This document shows positions 5,988 to 18,700 of a stretch of 21,452 nt of DNA, one piece after another (the first letter of the stretch is position 1; the number at the start of each line of letters is the position of its first letter). Source of the DNA: Theodoxus fluviatilis. Its lineage: Eukaryota; Mollusca; Gastropoda; Cycloneritida; Neritidae. The notes below the pieces were generated by a model that was given only the letters and a program-made list of their open reading frames with translations, searched no databases and was not told the origin of the DNA. The stretch lies in contig JAWQFJ010007936.1 of NCBI GenBank assembly GCA_034096865.1, forward strand, positions 32,501 to 53,952. Direction: 5' to 3'. The translations under genes were made by a program, and so were the position numbers.

Positions 5988-8900
5988 AAACGGATATTTA
6001 GTAAGAGGGGTAGGGGGAGGAGGAAGCGGGGTAGAGACAATGTAATTCGTGACGTGCCTCGGAACAGGGCGGTGGTGGTGGTGAGATACCGTGACCATGG
6101 CTGTAATGGAGCTCAGGAGGGAGGGGGGGGGGGTAACGTGGAGGGAGCGGTGAATGGATGAGATGAGGACAGGAGGCAATGCATAAATAGGGTTAGATAA
6201 TTGGTGTAGGTGCTGTGCATTGCCTTTGGGTATAATGCGCGTGTGGTTGTGTAGGGGTCAAAGGCTTGCGCACCATGTAGGCCGACGCAAAGTGGAGTTT
6301 GTCTCACCACATACGGTATTTCGTGGAGATCCGGGGATACACGTGGGCTGTGTCCGGGTGGCGGTAGCCGGGCGTGCGGACAGAGAGACTATCCAGCGAG
6401 CGCGTGTGTGGACGTGTGTGATGAGATGTTGTGGTGTCTTGCAGGGTAGCAGCTATAGTTGAGAGTAACTAAACAACAAACGACAGAGTTTGAAGCATGA
6501 TAGTGTGGGTTTGGAGCGCTTTGCGGTAGCTGGGAACATCAGATGATATAGTCATAGTAGGGGGGAGGGGGATGACGGGGTTGTGGACATTGACATGGGG
6601 ATTGTAGAGTGGTCAAGGTTGGGTCTCAGACAGTGAGGGGGGCCGCTTTGATGATATAAAGGCATATAGCCCATTTGTGTGGCAGCTAGTTGGTTGTGGA
6701 CATATTTTGTGACTGAATGTTTTTAAGATGGGTGAATGATATCCGATAGCGGCTATATAGTATGTGGTGTGTGTGAAAGTATGGGTGGGCAGGAATGTGA
6801 TGGACACTATTTTTGGGGTGGGAATTATGCCTGGAGTTTTTGTAGTGAATAACTGGTATGTTGCGGGGGGTAAAGTACCGGATAGCTCGCAGTATGGATA
6901 AGTAAGGTTGTGATGTGTATAGCATTGTTTGTGTGAAGTTTGTGTAAATTGACGTGCTGTTAGTGGGGGGGTAGGATATAAGTGCTTCGTCAAACTTCGA
7001 TAAGAGAGGGTTGAGTGAGTGGAAGTAGGCGAGCAGGGGAGTGTATTTGAAGGGGCTTGTTATGAGACTCGTGGAAGGGGGGATACAAAGGGGCCTAGTG
7101 GGGGGATGGTGGAAAAGGCGATGCGAAGGGCTCGTAAAACGAGAGCACATAATGGGTACGGACGCAGGAGGAGAAGACTAGAAAGGGTGGAGATACTCTG
7201 GTGAGAACAAGGAGAAGGTTGGGCAGGGGAGTGTGTAAGAACGTGGGGTGGTGATGTGGGGGAAAGGGGGGTCGGTGGTATGCAGGTGCAGTGTGTAGGT
7301 GCCTGGAGTGGTCTGGGTTGGTGGTCCATATAATCAAGGTCGGTACGGAGGACGTGTGTGTGAGCGACTCGTGGGGTGATGGGGTGGGATAAGGGAGGTG
7401 AGGGCGGGAGTGGTGAGGAGGGGCTGGTTCGAGGTGAATGTTGAGGGGCGGAGAGAGCCGAGCTGGAGTCGGGTAGGATAGAGCGATACGATGGGGGAAG
7501 CAGCGAGGGGAGAGGGGGGGGTGATAGAGATGACAGGATGCTATGTGAGGGGGGTGATGAGTGGGAAAAAAAAGATGGTGGAGCGCTCATTAGAAGGGGG
7601 GAGTAGAAGCGGGAAGACCCGGGGGTAGTGTGTGGGTAGGCTGTTCGGGGACATGGAGGAGGGGGGAGCGAGGTGGTGGGGGGAGTTGCTCTGAAGTAAG
7701 GGTTGTAGAAGTGGGGGGGAAAAATAAAAATGAGATCTGGCTTTGTGTGGTGGAAAGGGGGGAGTAGAGAGGGAGGGGGCCGGTTGGAGGTCTTGAGGAG
7801 GGGGGGAGTAAGGCGTCGGGGGTGGCCAGATAGGACCTGGGGGGGTGGGAAGATGGGGGGTGGAGATGTGTGGGATCGGAAAAGAAGGAGAAGTGGAGGC
7901 ACACAACAGTGGCGGGGGGGTCGACGAGGGCGTAGGTGGGGGAAGAAGGTGTGAAGATAAGGGGGAGAGGAGAAGGGATATGTGATAGAGGGTGGAGGGG
8001 GGGGGGGAAGCATAAGGGAGAAGGGGAGGTGGGGAACAAGAGAGGGCGTGGAGTAAGAACGTAGGGAGGGGTGGGTGGGAGCTGTAGGGAGGTGAGGACG
8101 GGAGGGGGATGGGAGAGGGAGGAGGGGGAAGGTGAGTTAGGAATAGGGCATAAGGGGGTGAGGGTGGCGGGGCGGGCCTGGGTGGTGGGAGAAGGGTGGG
8201 GGAGTCAGAGATGTGTGTGGGATAAGGTGGTGGGTGGTTGGATGGGGCCGTGGTGTATCGCGGGGTTGTGCACAGGGAGGTTGTGCCGTGTGGAAGGTCA
8301 GGGAGGAGGGTGTGGTGGGTCCTGGGGGGGGTGGGTGTGGGTGAGCAGAGCGAGAGAGTGCAGTATGCTGATAGGTAGGGGTGGTGCTGTCACGGGGCTT
8401 GGGTGGTGGCTTCGCGTTGCTGTGTGGTGCTCTGGGATTGGGGATGGATGGTCTGGTATCGTGGGAGGGAGATGGCTGATGGTGTAGTGTGACAGGAGTG
8501 ATGGTATGAGCGGCTCAGAACAGGCAGTGGTCGGGATGTAGATAGTAATAAAATAGGTATGTATTCGAAGTATCCGGTGGTTTGGGTAGGATTGTTCTGG
8601 GCCAGGGGATGTGCGCCCCGTGTGCGTGATTCCAGGGGCGTGGGGGTGGAACAGAGTCGGCAGAGGGGGAGGGCAGGCGAGAGGAGTGTGTGGAGGCGAG
8701 ACAAGGGGGGAGCTGGGGGGGGGGGGGGGATGACGCCCTCGGAGGGGGAGGTCGGAGAAGGAAGGACCGGGTGGGGGCGGTCCGAGAGGGGGGGGGATGG
8801 AGGAGGGGAGGAGTCTATCTCCCCAAAAGCGGGGCGCGTGTGTGGCGAGAGTGTTGGGGGTGGTTCGATAGTGTGTATTATAATGTACAATCCGCTAGAA

Positions 8901-9430
8901 GCAGTTGGTTGGTCCGGTGTGATATAGTTATCAGTGTAAATGGGTGATCGAGGGCCTCGAGACAGGACGGGCATGTAGGAATATAGTGGAGTGTCCCAGA
9001 GGGGGGTCTGAGTCAGCAACACAAAAGATATAGAGGAGCTTCCACATAGTCGTCGTGGGTTGCTGGGGGGGGGCGTGTGGCGGAAACTAGGGGAGTGAGG
9101 CTACAAATACGGGTGGTGTACATATAGTGATGAACGAGGATGGGGATAGAAGGGGAATAAGCACTGGAGGTCAGAGTGGGTGAGGACTACTGTGCTGGGG
9201 GAAGGTGGGATAGGGGTAGGAAGGCGGTGGATGGGGAGCTGGTTGTGTGTGGTGATATGGCAGGCTCTAGGGGTGGGTGAATAAAGAAGGGAATCATATG
9301 TGCGAGAGAGACGTATTACAGAAACAAGTGGGTAAACGACGGGGTGGTGGGATAGTCAGACGTTTTTATTGGGAGTGGTCTGGTGTGAGGTGGTGTGCAT
9401 GGGGTGCTGAGATCGAAGTATGTGAATGGA
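5988..9430. other. Most G-rich stretch, containing the presumed turn point
   Basis: No gene or element can be recognised. G content peaks here, with runs of 11 G at 6123-6133 and 7997-8007 and of 15 G at 8715-8729. Extrapolating the spacing of anchor pairs on both sides places the centre of the fold-back near 6.2-7.2 kb. The part before it should be unique flank following copy 2, and the part after it should be that flank and copy 2 in reverse. I could not confirm either by eye. Reading frames on the minus strand of up to 317 codons (7060-8013) are Pro/Ser/His-rich and compositional. Confidence 0.5.
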
Positions 9431-9850
9431 TTAGATAGTGAGGGAGAATGACGGATAGGTTCGTGTGAAACCCAGTATAGGTGTTCCGATTGGCTAAGTG
9501 AGCATCTGGTGATCTGGAATGGGTTTGTGTTGCTACTACGATCAATCGGCTGTGAGCGGGGGAACACTGGGGCACTGGCAGGTGAGTGAGGGGAGTATAT
9601 GTTGATCATTGGGCTCTGAGAGCCGCGTGGAATTGTCGGGAGAGTCGAGGACCGAGGTGAGCCGGGGGCCGTGCCTTGGGGGGGGAGAGGGAAAGGTGGG
9701 AGGGAGAAAGCGGCAGCGGTTGTGGATCCGGAGAGATAGCGGGGGTAGTGGAAGAAGGATAGTCGGAGTGGGAACGAGGTAGGAGGATGCATTGGGGGGG
9801 GTTAGGGGAAGGGGTGTGGCACTAGGCGTAGACTGGACAAGTGTGGGGGA
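9430..9850 (-). repeat. Degraded inverted copy of the LINE 3' part
   Basis: The plus strand here loosely follows the reverse complement of the LINE C-terminal region (about 4630 down to 4411). For example, GACGGATAGGTTCGTGTGAA near 9434 compares with GACTGAATTAGTTCACATTC, and GGAAGAAGGATAGTCGG near 9750 with AGAAGAAAGATGTTGG. Matches are weak and gapped, but fall at the position expected from the anchors on the right. Confidence 0.4.
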
Positions 9851-11215
9851 ACTTCACTGATCTAAGGTGCTTAGGTCCAAATGAGAGAGGGGCCGCAATT
9901 GACGGTAGGTGTGTGCAGGGAGTGGTATGAAGGGTGGTGAATGGATGAAGGCAGTAGAGGCGGGCGGAGAGAGTCAAGAGGCAAAATCGACTTGAGGTAG
10001 CGGCCAATGTGTAGACAAGAGATGGTAGCTAGGGGAAACGCGAGGAGTGGCGAGAGGCATCGGGGGCAGGGTGGGTAGGAGCGGTCTCACAAGTGGGGAG
10101 GTCAGGAGGAGTGGAGTGTGCTGTGGGGCTGCGCGGTGAGCGCGGAAGGTCGCGGGAGGAGAGGGTGAGAAATGGGAGGTGTGGGGTGGGTCGGGAAGTG
10201 TGTGGATAGATAGCATAATAGAGACACTGTGGTCCGGTGAGTATTGCAATCGATGTTTCTCTGGCAGCAGATTGTGGGGGAGTGGTCTCGTGAGGTAAGC
10301 TTTTGTGATGAGTTGGTCGGAAGTTGCCTTGAAGCGCTAGGAGTGAGGGCATGGTGGAAGCTAGTAGACACGACGGAGGTGTCCAATGGAGTGAACTCTG
10401 GCGATCTATGATGCGGAGGTGGTGATGACCAGGCTATTTTGGAGGTGGTGAGTCTATGTGGAGCTGAGTCCCGGAGGTGGTCAGAGGGTAGTCACAGTAG
10501 GAGGGGCTCTTCCAAGGAGAGGGGGGATGATGTAGTAGGACGGTTGTGGGGTGAAGTGTAGTCGCCAATGGACGACTTGGAGACGTGACGGGGAAGATGA
10601 GCTGGGTGTGTGCAACGGAAAGTGAAGTGGAATGGGGGGGGAAGCGATGTGAAGGACGCGGTGGCATGCAAGCAATCAGAGAAAGCACCAGAGTGGGTGG
10701 AGTCATTGTAGTCATAGAAGGTCAGAGGGTCACTGGTTGAATCCTTGAGGGAGAGGGAGATATATTGTGGATGACAGACAGGTGGGGGTAGAGGCTAAGC
10801 CGATGCTAAAAGGGGAAAGGAGACTAAGATCTCTTGCGTAGAGAAGTGCCTAGATGAAGGTGGAAGGGAGGATGCAACCTAGGTGGATGTGCTTCCTGTA
10901 TAGGTCTTAGAGAATTGATAGAACAAGGGGCTTGGATGTGTGGTTGGCGAGTGAACCCGTGGAGTGGACGCGTGCATACCTTGGTGGTCAGTGTCGAGCA
11001 GGTGTGTGGGTCGGTGTGGTGAGGGTGAGAAATGTTTGAAAGTGGCGAGGATTTCTTAGGTGGTGGACTGAGAGCGGTGGCCTGTTGGAGAGGTGTGGAG
11101 TTGTTTGAACCTTGACCTTGAGTCACCTGAAGTCAAGATCATATAGAAGAGCGTCAGATAGTGTCTGCAAGCATGTGAGTAGCGCGGAATGATGTGTTGG
11201 CTGTGTTGTGCCCTG
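9850..11215 (-). repeat. Degraded inverted copy of the short element (copy 1)
   Basis: Follows positions 4410 down to 3577 as reverse complement with inserted bases. Clear places: GGAAGGTCGCGGGAGG near 10144 (with 4213), CTTTTGTGATGAGTTGGTC near 10300 (with about 4090), GTCACTGGTTGAATCCTT at about 10729 (with 3882-3897), GATCTCTTGCGTAGAGAAGTG at 10828 (with 3818-3837), GCTTCCTGTATAGGTCTT at 10891 (with 3788-3801), and CTTGACCTTGAGTCACCTGA at 11111 (with the start of the element). The exact 13-mer CAAGCATGTGAGT at 11168-11180 marks the subterminal repeat. A TGACCTTGA word survives at 11113-11121. Confidence 0.8.
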
Positions 11216-14200
11216 TAGCGTGGTCTCATATATAAGGGGTTGAGTAGAGTGCCTGTGTAGCAGGGTGGAAAATATAGGTGGTGTGTCGTGGGGGAGAAGC
11301 ACAACAAATGGGGGCAGACTAGCAATAGGAGAGCGGGGTGGACATATGGGGTGCAGCTGTGTCAAGCTCATATTTATTGTGGATTCGTGAGTTGCCGTGT
11401 GTGTGGGGGCGCATGGGCTCCGACTTTTTTTGCAAGAGTTTCCTGCAGAACCGAGGGAAGGCATGTTTTACCAGCCGTATTGAACAGTCAATGACTGATA
11501 GGGGACTGGGACACTTTGCCTGTATGAGTTTTCGGATTAAAGATAGGAGATTGAGTATGCCTCCAGTTATCTATTGTAGGGTCAGAAGTGTTTATGTTGT
11601 GGTGGTAGGGATCTTGCCGGTGTATGTTGACAGCTCAGCTGTTTATGGACACGTGTAGGGTTCACTCTCTGGTGCAGTAGTCGGTTTGTCTTTACATTGA
11701 TGATGAAGAATATTGGAACCGAGAGTCGTGAGCGGTTCATAGGAGGGGGGATAGTTGTGTGCAGCTATAGGATTTTGGAATGTGTGCAGAGCGGTGTGGC
11801 GATATTTGCTCCTCTAGCTGGTTTGTTTAGGATGGTACATACATCAAATATAGACAGCTATGTGTGATGTTTTATAAATATCATATATATGATATAGGGT
11901 GTTGTCTTTATAATCAAAGGCTCAGTGAGCTGACGATTGGAGTGTGGAAGGGCGTGAAATGAGGTATGGTCAAGCCAAAAAGAAAAACCCTCGGGTGTCG
12001 GGTCTCGGTATGGAGAGAGCATGACAGTAAGGGCAGTAGGGTGAAGTGACAAGAGTCGCGGCGGTTGGTGGGTGGGATAGTGATCAGTAGTGAGGATGTG
12101 CGCAGTGTGCATGGTACCTAGGGTGGCGTGCTGTGGTGGAGGTGTCGTTAATGTGTGAGCGAATGTAAGGAGACGGCTACCAGAGTGAGTATATACCAGG
12201 TCTGTATGTCTGTCTCTGTGTAGGCGGTGGGAATGAAGGTGTATCATAAGTCCGGCGCTAGGTAGTAGTACTGGGGGAGTTTCGTGATGTGTGCTAGTGG
12301 AGCAGAGGGCCGATAAGATATATGAGGTGCTGGTAGGCGGAGGGGTCTGTCTCAGGAGTGCTGCCTCATGGTTGTGTGGTATGTGGTGTGTTTATTTCAG
12401 TCTTGTGAGGGGGGGTGTGTTGGGGGGGTGGGGTTGTGGTGTGGTGGGTGTGGGTGGGGGGTGGGTAGTCACCGGCCGGCGTAGGAGGGGTGGTAGGAGT
12501 GGTGGAATATGGCGAGTGGTGAGATATAGTTGGTGTGGGAGGGGGGGAGAGCAGTATATTGGAGGTGGTGTACGGTGGTGTTTGGAATCGAAGTCATGCC
12601 TGCTCGAATGTGATGATGGAATGATGTGTCGGCCGTTGTGGCCCAGGCTGAAGTGTAGAATGAGGAGGGTGGAGGGTGTGCGGATGTGCTGACTGTAAGG
12701 CTGCTCTCGGTGGGACTGCAGGGGACGTGCGAAGAGACGAGTCATGCATGTGGTGGTTTGGGTGTGCCGAATCATGCTCGCAATAGAAGGGAGGGTCCGC
12801 TCTGAAAGAGGCGGTTAGGTAGTGACGGCCGCCTGTCAAGTCAGGGCACGCAGGGGAACGGGCCTGGTGCTAGAAGAGGTGAAGAAGGCAGGGCGGGAGG
12901 TGTCAGGGACCTAGGCGGGGAGTCTACAGGAGCCGGTCCTGGTCTATACAGGAGGGGCAAGTCCGGGCGAGGCGGGAAGGGACCTTGGGGTGCCCAGGGA
13001 GCATGCAAACCAAGGTTGTGACTCATAGCGGATACGCTGAACACTGGTGCGACTAGTGGCTCGGGGGTCTCTCTATGTGGAAGAGCGTAGCCGGGAGTCG
13101 ACAGCGGTCACAGTACATAAGCAGGTTAGGGGGCGGTGAGATGTCATACTTGCGGAAGTGAGGGGGCGTAGCGAAGTGAGTGTAGATGAAGTTCGATAAG
13201 TTACTCTATGTGGGCTGTAATCGAGAATGTGAGAGGAAGGAGAGCGAGTGTCATCGATTTAGAGGTGTGTTGACAACATAGTGTTGGAGCGGTGTAGGTA
13301 AGGGAGGGGCCTGCTCCGAAGAGAGGGAGTGGTGGCTCTCTTGTGTCGGGTGAAGCTGTGACACACAAGGGTGCGTTGGATGATATAGGTAGGCTGATGC
13401 TTGACGAAGGAACTGCTTGTAGAGTGAGAGTTTAATCAGTTAGGTCAGGAGGCTAGTGAGGTAAGTGCTGTGAGGGGGTCCGAAGAGGTAAGATGAGGAA
13501 GATTATAGTGGACAGAATGGGCTACTGGAGGATAAAGAGGAGTGTGTGAGGGTTACTATAGGAGCTGTCGTAGGGGTTGGCTGATTAGAGGTGCAATACA
13601 CGTATATGACGTGGGTGAATTGGGAAACGGCTGTTAGGGGGTTGTGGTGGGTCGGGAGGTTGTGTGTGCTGTAGGGGGGTCGTTCGAGTAGTGGTGTGGG
13701 GAGTGGGAGATGGTTGAAGATCATAAGACGATTTCGGCCCAGAAGTATAGACTTTGATGGTCGGCGCTCATGTGAACTCGAGGGCTACGCGGATGGTATG
13801 TGTGTTGTAATGAGGATAGGTATGAGGGGGGATGGAGCATCAGGGACTGGCGTATTAAAGATTCGTTGATGTGCATGATGTGCTGCGGTGGGTGCGACAG
13901 TCAGTGTCGTTGAGTGAGATATCGTAGTCTTCTCGGGGAGTGGCAACGAATGATAAAGTGCGGTCGCGGCGAATAGTTGACTCGCCAATGGGTGGTGTCC
14001 TGTTCGATTGTCTGTGGTGTCAGAGTTATTGTGAGTGTATCATCGGTGTCACTGATGCCGAGGGTGGTTGTTAGAAACAGCTATTATAGTGTGTCGCCTC
14101 AGGTGTCAAATCGAACTAGAGTTGTGTTAGGGGAGTGAATTGTCAAAAACTCAAGGGAGCATGGCAACTCTATGGTGATGCGTGGGGAGCAAACATTGGG

Positions 14201-14780
14201 GGTTGTGTGTGTGTGTGACATGGGTACTGTCGAGGTATATTGGGCAGCGAGGGCGCTCGCTCGGGCTATTTGTAGTGTGATGATGAGTGATTTAGACGAT
14301 GCAGGCTGGTGTATACGGGGTGATCAGGGCAAGTGTTCGGGGTGCATAATCCTTGTCGTAATTCTCCCGTCAAATAAGTGGTGGGTTTGTTGACGTGTCA
14401 GAGGTCGAGTAAGAGTCTTAAATGTGTGGCAAGCACTTTGGGGGGGATTGGAAAGAGGCGAACTGGGTGGTATGGGTGCATAGGCTGGGGTGTGCGTGGT
14501 TAGTTGTGTTGACGAAGCTATAGACGAGCTTAGCATAGAGGAAACGTGTTGGGATGGTCGTTCTCTCGTTTATTGTATGGGTGGGGTGGTAGTGGAGGTG
14601 AGAGAGGAAGGGGGGAGGTGCTGAAGGTTACGGTAAGTGTACGATCCTAGAGCTGAGCTAGGTGTGGGTGGTTCGGGTCTATATTAGATAATAAGTAGGG
14701 GCGTGTGGGGTAGGGTTTGGCCGAGATCGTTTGGCTGTGCTTTGCCTTAGATTCTGCTCGGGTGTGATAGTGGGGAAAAA
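11215..14780 (-). repeat. Degraded inverted copy of the LINE body
   Basis: Collinear reverse complement of about 3576 down to 1150. Anchors: GGCATGTTTTACCAGCCG (11460-11477, exact with 3398-3415), CCGAGGGA (11451-11458), TTTGCTCC (11805-11812), ACATCAAATA (11841-11850) and AAGGCTC (11917-11923, with 3127-3133). Also GGTCTGTATGTCTGTCTCTG near 12199 (with about 2952-2971). Weaker places near 13021 (YADD region), 13190-13250 (about 2355-2385), 14352 (about 1548) and 14555 (about 1274) continue the order. No frame survives. It should not be annotated as a separate LINE insertion. Confidence 0.75.
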
Positions 14781-14860
14781 GTTTGCGTGGTCTGGTGGGG
14801 TCGCGACATCTCGGTGCTCGGTAGGCACTAAGTGCCGATAGTAGAGAATTTCGGCGTTTC
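14780..14860 (-). repeat. Possible degraded copy of the GC-rich inverted-repeat unit
   Basis: GTCGCGACATCTCGGTGCTCG at about 14802 resembles GCGAGACATCTCGCTTGGCT of the unit at 898-964 read in reverse, at the place expected between the mirrored LINE and the mirrored Tc1. The match is short and gapped. Confidence 0.35.
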
Positions 14861-14899
14861 GGGTGTGTGATGAGGGTAGTGGTGGTCGCGGTATAGGGG

Positions 14900-15710
14900 T
14901 GTAAGAGGATCATAACTATGGGTAGTGACTAGGGGTGGTACTAATTGTTCTTAGTTTAAGAATAGTCATTCGGGAGGGTGTTAAAGTTGTCGTGTCATCT
15001 AGATGGATGAAGATATTGTAGGCGGAGTCAGTTTGATGGAGAGGCGGGTACGGTATCCAATGGTGGAGGGGTGTAGGTGCCTCTGTTTTTTCATGAATGT
15101 TCGCGTAGTAATTATCGGTGACGTATTAGCGTGCATGCAAGAATGAGGAGGCTGGTATGAGTGGGTAACGGAGAACAGGCTCTGGACTCGCGTTCGCGTA
15201 AGGAGTGTACGTGTGCCCGTGAGGTAGGGTGGTGGGAGGGGCGTGACTTCGTAATGTGGGGTCGGTTTAAAAAGTGGAGGTCTGGACGGAGGAGCGAGAC
15301 GGGCCAGTATACGTTTCCTCTTGCAGTTAGATTGTGTGTGGGCAATCACTCAGCTGGAGTCGGCAGCAAAGGTTGAGTTGGTAGGGGGGAGTGTATACAG
15401 GGACACGGAGAGCGCGTGTTGGGTTGGTCAAGAGGCTGCGGGGCAGTGGATCGGTAGGGCGGGGGTAGGATGTGTGGTGCTGTCGTGGCTAGAGCCTCGT
15501 GTGAGTAGCAGAGAGCAGAGGATTCGGTGCTCTGGGGGCGGAGTGAAGGGAGTAGGAGGAGGAGGAAGAGGAAAGAGAGGGAGGAGGGGCAGCACGGGGT
15601 GTATGTGTGTGACAAGGATCTGTGTGGCGACAGAGTATTGCTAGGGATAAAGGCACGAGGTCTGGAGGACAGGTGGCGTGGTGCACAGGCGGCGTTGAGG
15701 ACTAGACGCT
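14900..15710 (+). repeat. Degraded mirrored copy of the Tc1-like element
   Basis: The plus strand follows the Tc1 sense strand (about 850 down to 1 of the minus strand) in order, with few net insertions. Examples are GGTAGTGACTAGGGGTGG near 14921 (terminal repeat side, about 845), GTGACTTCGTAATGTGGGG near 15243 (about 505), GGTAGGATGTGTGGTGCTG near 15465 (about 270), and GGTCTGGAGGACAGG near 15660 (about 50). Each match alone is weak; the support is their order and even spacing. No transposase frame survives. Confidence 0.45.
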
Positions 15711-18700
15711 TTAAAGGAAGGGTAGACAAGTGGGCGTAAATAACACAAAAGATGTGGTCGGAGAATAGCGTGCGTATGTGAGTATAGGAACATTTAGCTG
15801 ATAGACACGAGTAGTGAGGAGGCATCGGAGACAGAGCGATAGAGTGGGAGAGTTGGCGGAGTGGGGAAGTGGGAGGGGAGGGCTGTGAGTGTGACGAGAG
15901 CATAGACACAGGGTGGACAGTGCTTGGAGGGCATACAGTGAACATACGTGGATAAGCTACAATAATAGTGAGGAAAGTCACGTCACTAAGGTCTGTACGT
16001 GAGAGATAAGATGTGGTAGTTTGAGGTAATGTGATGTGGATAAACAGAAATAGGAGGAGATACAGGCAGTAAATAGGTGGGTAGGGTGAGAAGGTGCTTT
16101 GGGTGTAATTGGTTGTGAAGTGGTGTGTTGATTTCAGGAGACACATGTTGACTATGGTTACAGGTGTGCGCTGAGAGGGAGAGGGCAAGGATTTTCTGTT
16201 AGGGGTGGGTAGTGGTGGAGGTACTCAGTAACGGAGGATGATTGGATCACGTTTGAGTGTCTGGGTGATAGATGTGGAGAGGTGGTGGGAAAAGAAGGGA
16301 TGGCCGAGTCGTGCAACTGAGAGAAGCGAGGAGTGAGGTAGTTGCTCTGTATAGCAGTGCCCCTGAGAAGGGAGTGAATAAGGAACAGGGGGTGGGTGTT
16401 GTGCAAGGGGTATGGGAAGAATACAGATGCTAAAACAGAAAGTACAGATTCAGGATAGTGTTGTAGTTGATGTGTGTGGCGGGCTTATAACAGGGTATTT
16501 GACAAAGGGTGGACTAACTTGGTCACAGTGAGGCAGGAGAGTCTAGTAATTGTGGGTACATCGGCACACTAGGTTGTGGAAAATGAGTCTCAATGAGGGT
16601 TGTGCGAGTGGAGACGTAGACAGATGACTCGGCATGACAAAAGAAGGTAGGTCGAGCAGAGAAGAGAAAGAGTGAGCACAATCTATCGAAGGAGACAAGT
16701 ACTTACAGAAAAAGGAGATGGGGTGAGAGGGAGATGTCATATGGACAAGTGGGAAAGAAAGGGTGTGTCGGGTAGCGATGGGACAGAGGTGGGGGGCGTG
16801 GTAGGTGTGAGTGTGTAACATAGCACGTAACAAGGGATGGGGGACAAAGTGGTATTATGGGTGGGTCACTCAAGGAGATTTCTAAGGGGGCTCAGTAGTG
16901 GGTGAGAGAAATGTAAGATAGGAAAAAAAGTGAAGCTATTAGACATAGGTCAAGTGAGGAAAGTTTAAGGGTGGTGAAAAGCAGTCGGGGAGGTAGTGTG
17001 AAGGGTAATAGTGAGTCGGGACCATAAAGTGTACAACAAGATAAACATGATGAGTGTTGTGTAAAATAAGTAAGGTAAACAGAAGGGAGTGCTATTGCGA
17101 GGAGTAAGATGGACACAAGGGTGAATCATATAAATTGTGGGATACATGGAATTTGGTGTGTGTGGTGCAGGACAACAGGTATGTCATATGGGCGAATGGA
17201 CATGGGTTGCGGTGGTACGGGGGAACGGTGGTATAAAAGGGAGGGGGGGGGGGTACAGAGGTACGTTCGCAGTGTAACTGGGGGTGTGAACATGAAGGTG
17301 AGGGGACAGTGTGACTCACGGTGAGGGAGAAACATGTTGTAGGGTGAAACGCATAAGAAAAGAGGGGGGAAACGGAGGAAGGGCGTCAAGCACTGACAGT
17401 TATTGAGGTCTTAGGCACTTATGTAGCGGAGACTGGGTAGGAAAGATGAAATGGCAGGAAATGGAGGCATAATATTCAATGATGAGAGCAGATTGGGGGT
17501 GGGTTTGGGTTGGCGCAACCACGATGGTGGGATTGGGTAAGTTCGTAGGTGGAGAAGACGTACTAGAGGTACGCTGACAAACGTCCTGGAGGAGTCTAAA
17601 CGCGGCGCATGTGGGGAGTGTTGCTAGGGGCGCGTGGAATATGTAATGTGAGTCGTTGGGGTGGGGAAGCGTATCTGCTCTTTGACAGTAGGTAGGTTGG
17701 ATGGTGGTGGTAAATGTTGTTGAGTGTACGTACACCTACATGGACATATTGTGGGTACCGTAGTGAGGAAAATTAGTGTTCATAAAAGTGTGGTCGTCAA
17801 TCTGGGAGAATGGTCTAAGATGGCGTGTGTGATTGACCACAAGTGTTCTACAACCGATGGAGTTGGGGGGGAGGTGGGCGGTGTGATAATTGAGTTGGGG
17901 GCGGCGAAGGGTTCTTAGCTGGTGGGAATGTGGGGGGTGCTCTCGGGCCTCGCGGGGTCTGATTCGCAGCATGGCATGGGATATGGGGGAGGAGCACTCG
18001 TCGCGCAGATGCATGGGGGCATGAAAATACAGGTGCAGAGTAGGAAACATAGAGATCGAACGTGTGCGAGGGGATATGGTGGGTAGAGAGATGGTGCATA
18101 GGGAGCTTTTATCTGGAAGAACTATAGACAAGTGAAGTCATTCAGATAGGGGTATGATCCAGCTGGTGGTCCATGGTGCTCGGAGCAGGAAAGGGGCACA
18201 CTACAGCGTGAGGAACCAATGTGTGATAGCAGTAGGGTTGGACGAACTAATTTGTGAGGCAATTATGCCGTGGCTACTGGACTCTGTTGACGTGGAGTGG
18301 GTCGTGATGGGGAATGTACTGTGAAGTTTCGAGGCAACTGGGTCGACCGGCTGAAAGATAAACGAAAAGGCTATAAGGACAAAAGTTGAGGTCTGGTGTT
18401 TCAGGTGGCTTGGCCGAATGGAATACCGTGGGTGGACGAGAAGTAAAATCATCGTTGCATGAAAGCTCCGTCAGGCCGTGTCCTGCTGCCGCATGCGTGA
18501 TAGTGCGTCATCTGAAGATCATACAAAGAAGGACAGAAAGACAGGAGGGATAGGGAGTTGGAGCGGGGGGAGGGGTAATAGGTGGGGAGATGGCGGAAGT
18601 AGAGGGATGGAATGGTTGTGGATTAGGTAGAACAGAATGGTTGATGGATGGTTTGTGGAAAAGTAGGTCACTGGCCGAGAGTGCAAAATCAGTGTGTGTG

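Noticed and set aside
7060..8013. 317-codon Pro/Ser/Thr/His-rich reading frame on the minus strand, with several similar ones (6686-7150, 7590-8039, 15346-16188, 19328-19816)
   Set aside because: A C-rich, G-poor strand rarely forms TAG or TGA, so long frames arise by composition. Several frames overlap on the same strand, residue content just mirrors base content, and no domain is recognisable.
8715..8729. G-quadruplex regulatory site from long G runs
   Set aside because: The G runs are part of the probable read artefact, so no structure should be inferred.
11108..11180. Independent third insertion of the short element
   Set aside because: It keeps the same neighbouring LINE sequence as copy 1 in reversed order, so it is a mirror of copy 1 and not a new insertion.
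11288..11658. Overlapping plus-strand frames of about 70-110 codons
   Set aside because: They lie over the degraded reverse copy of the LINE and are not conserved coding sequence.
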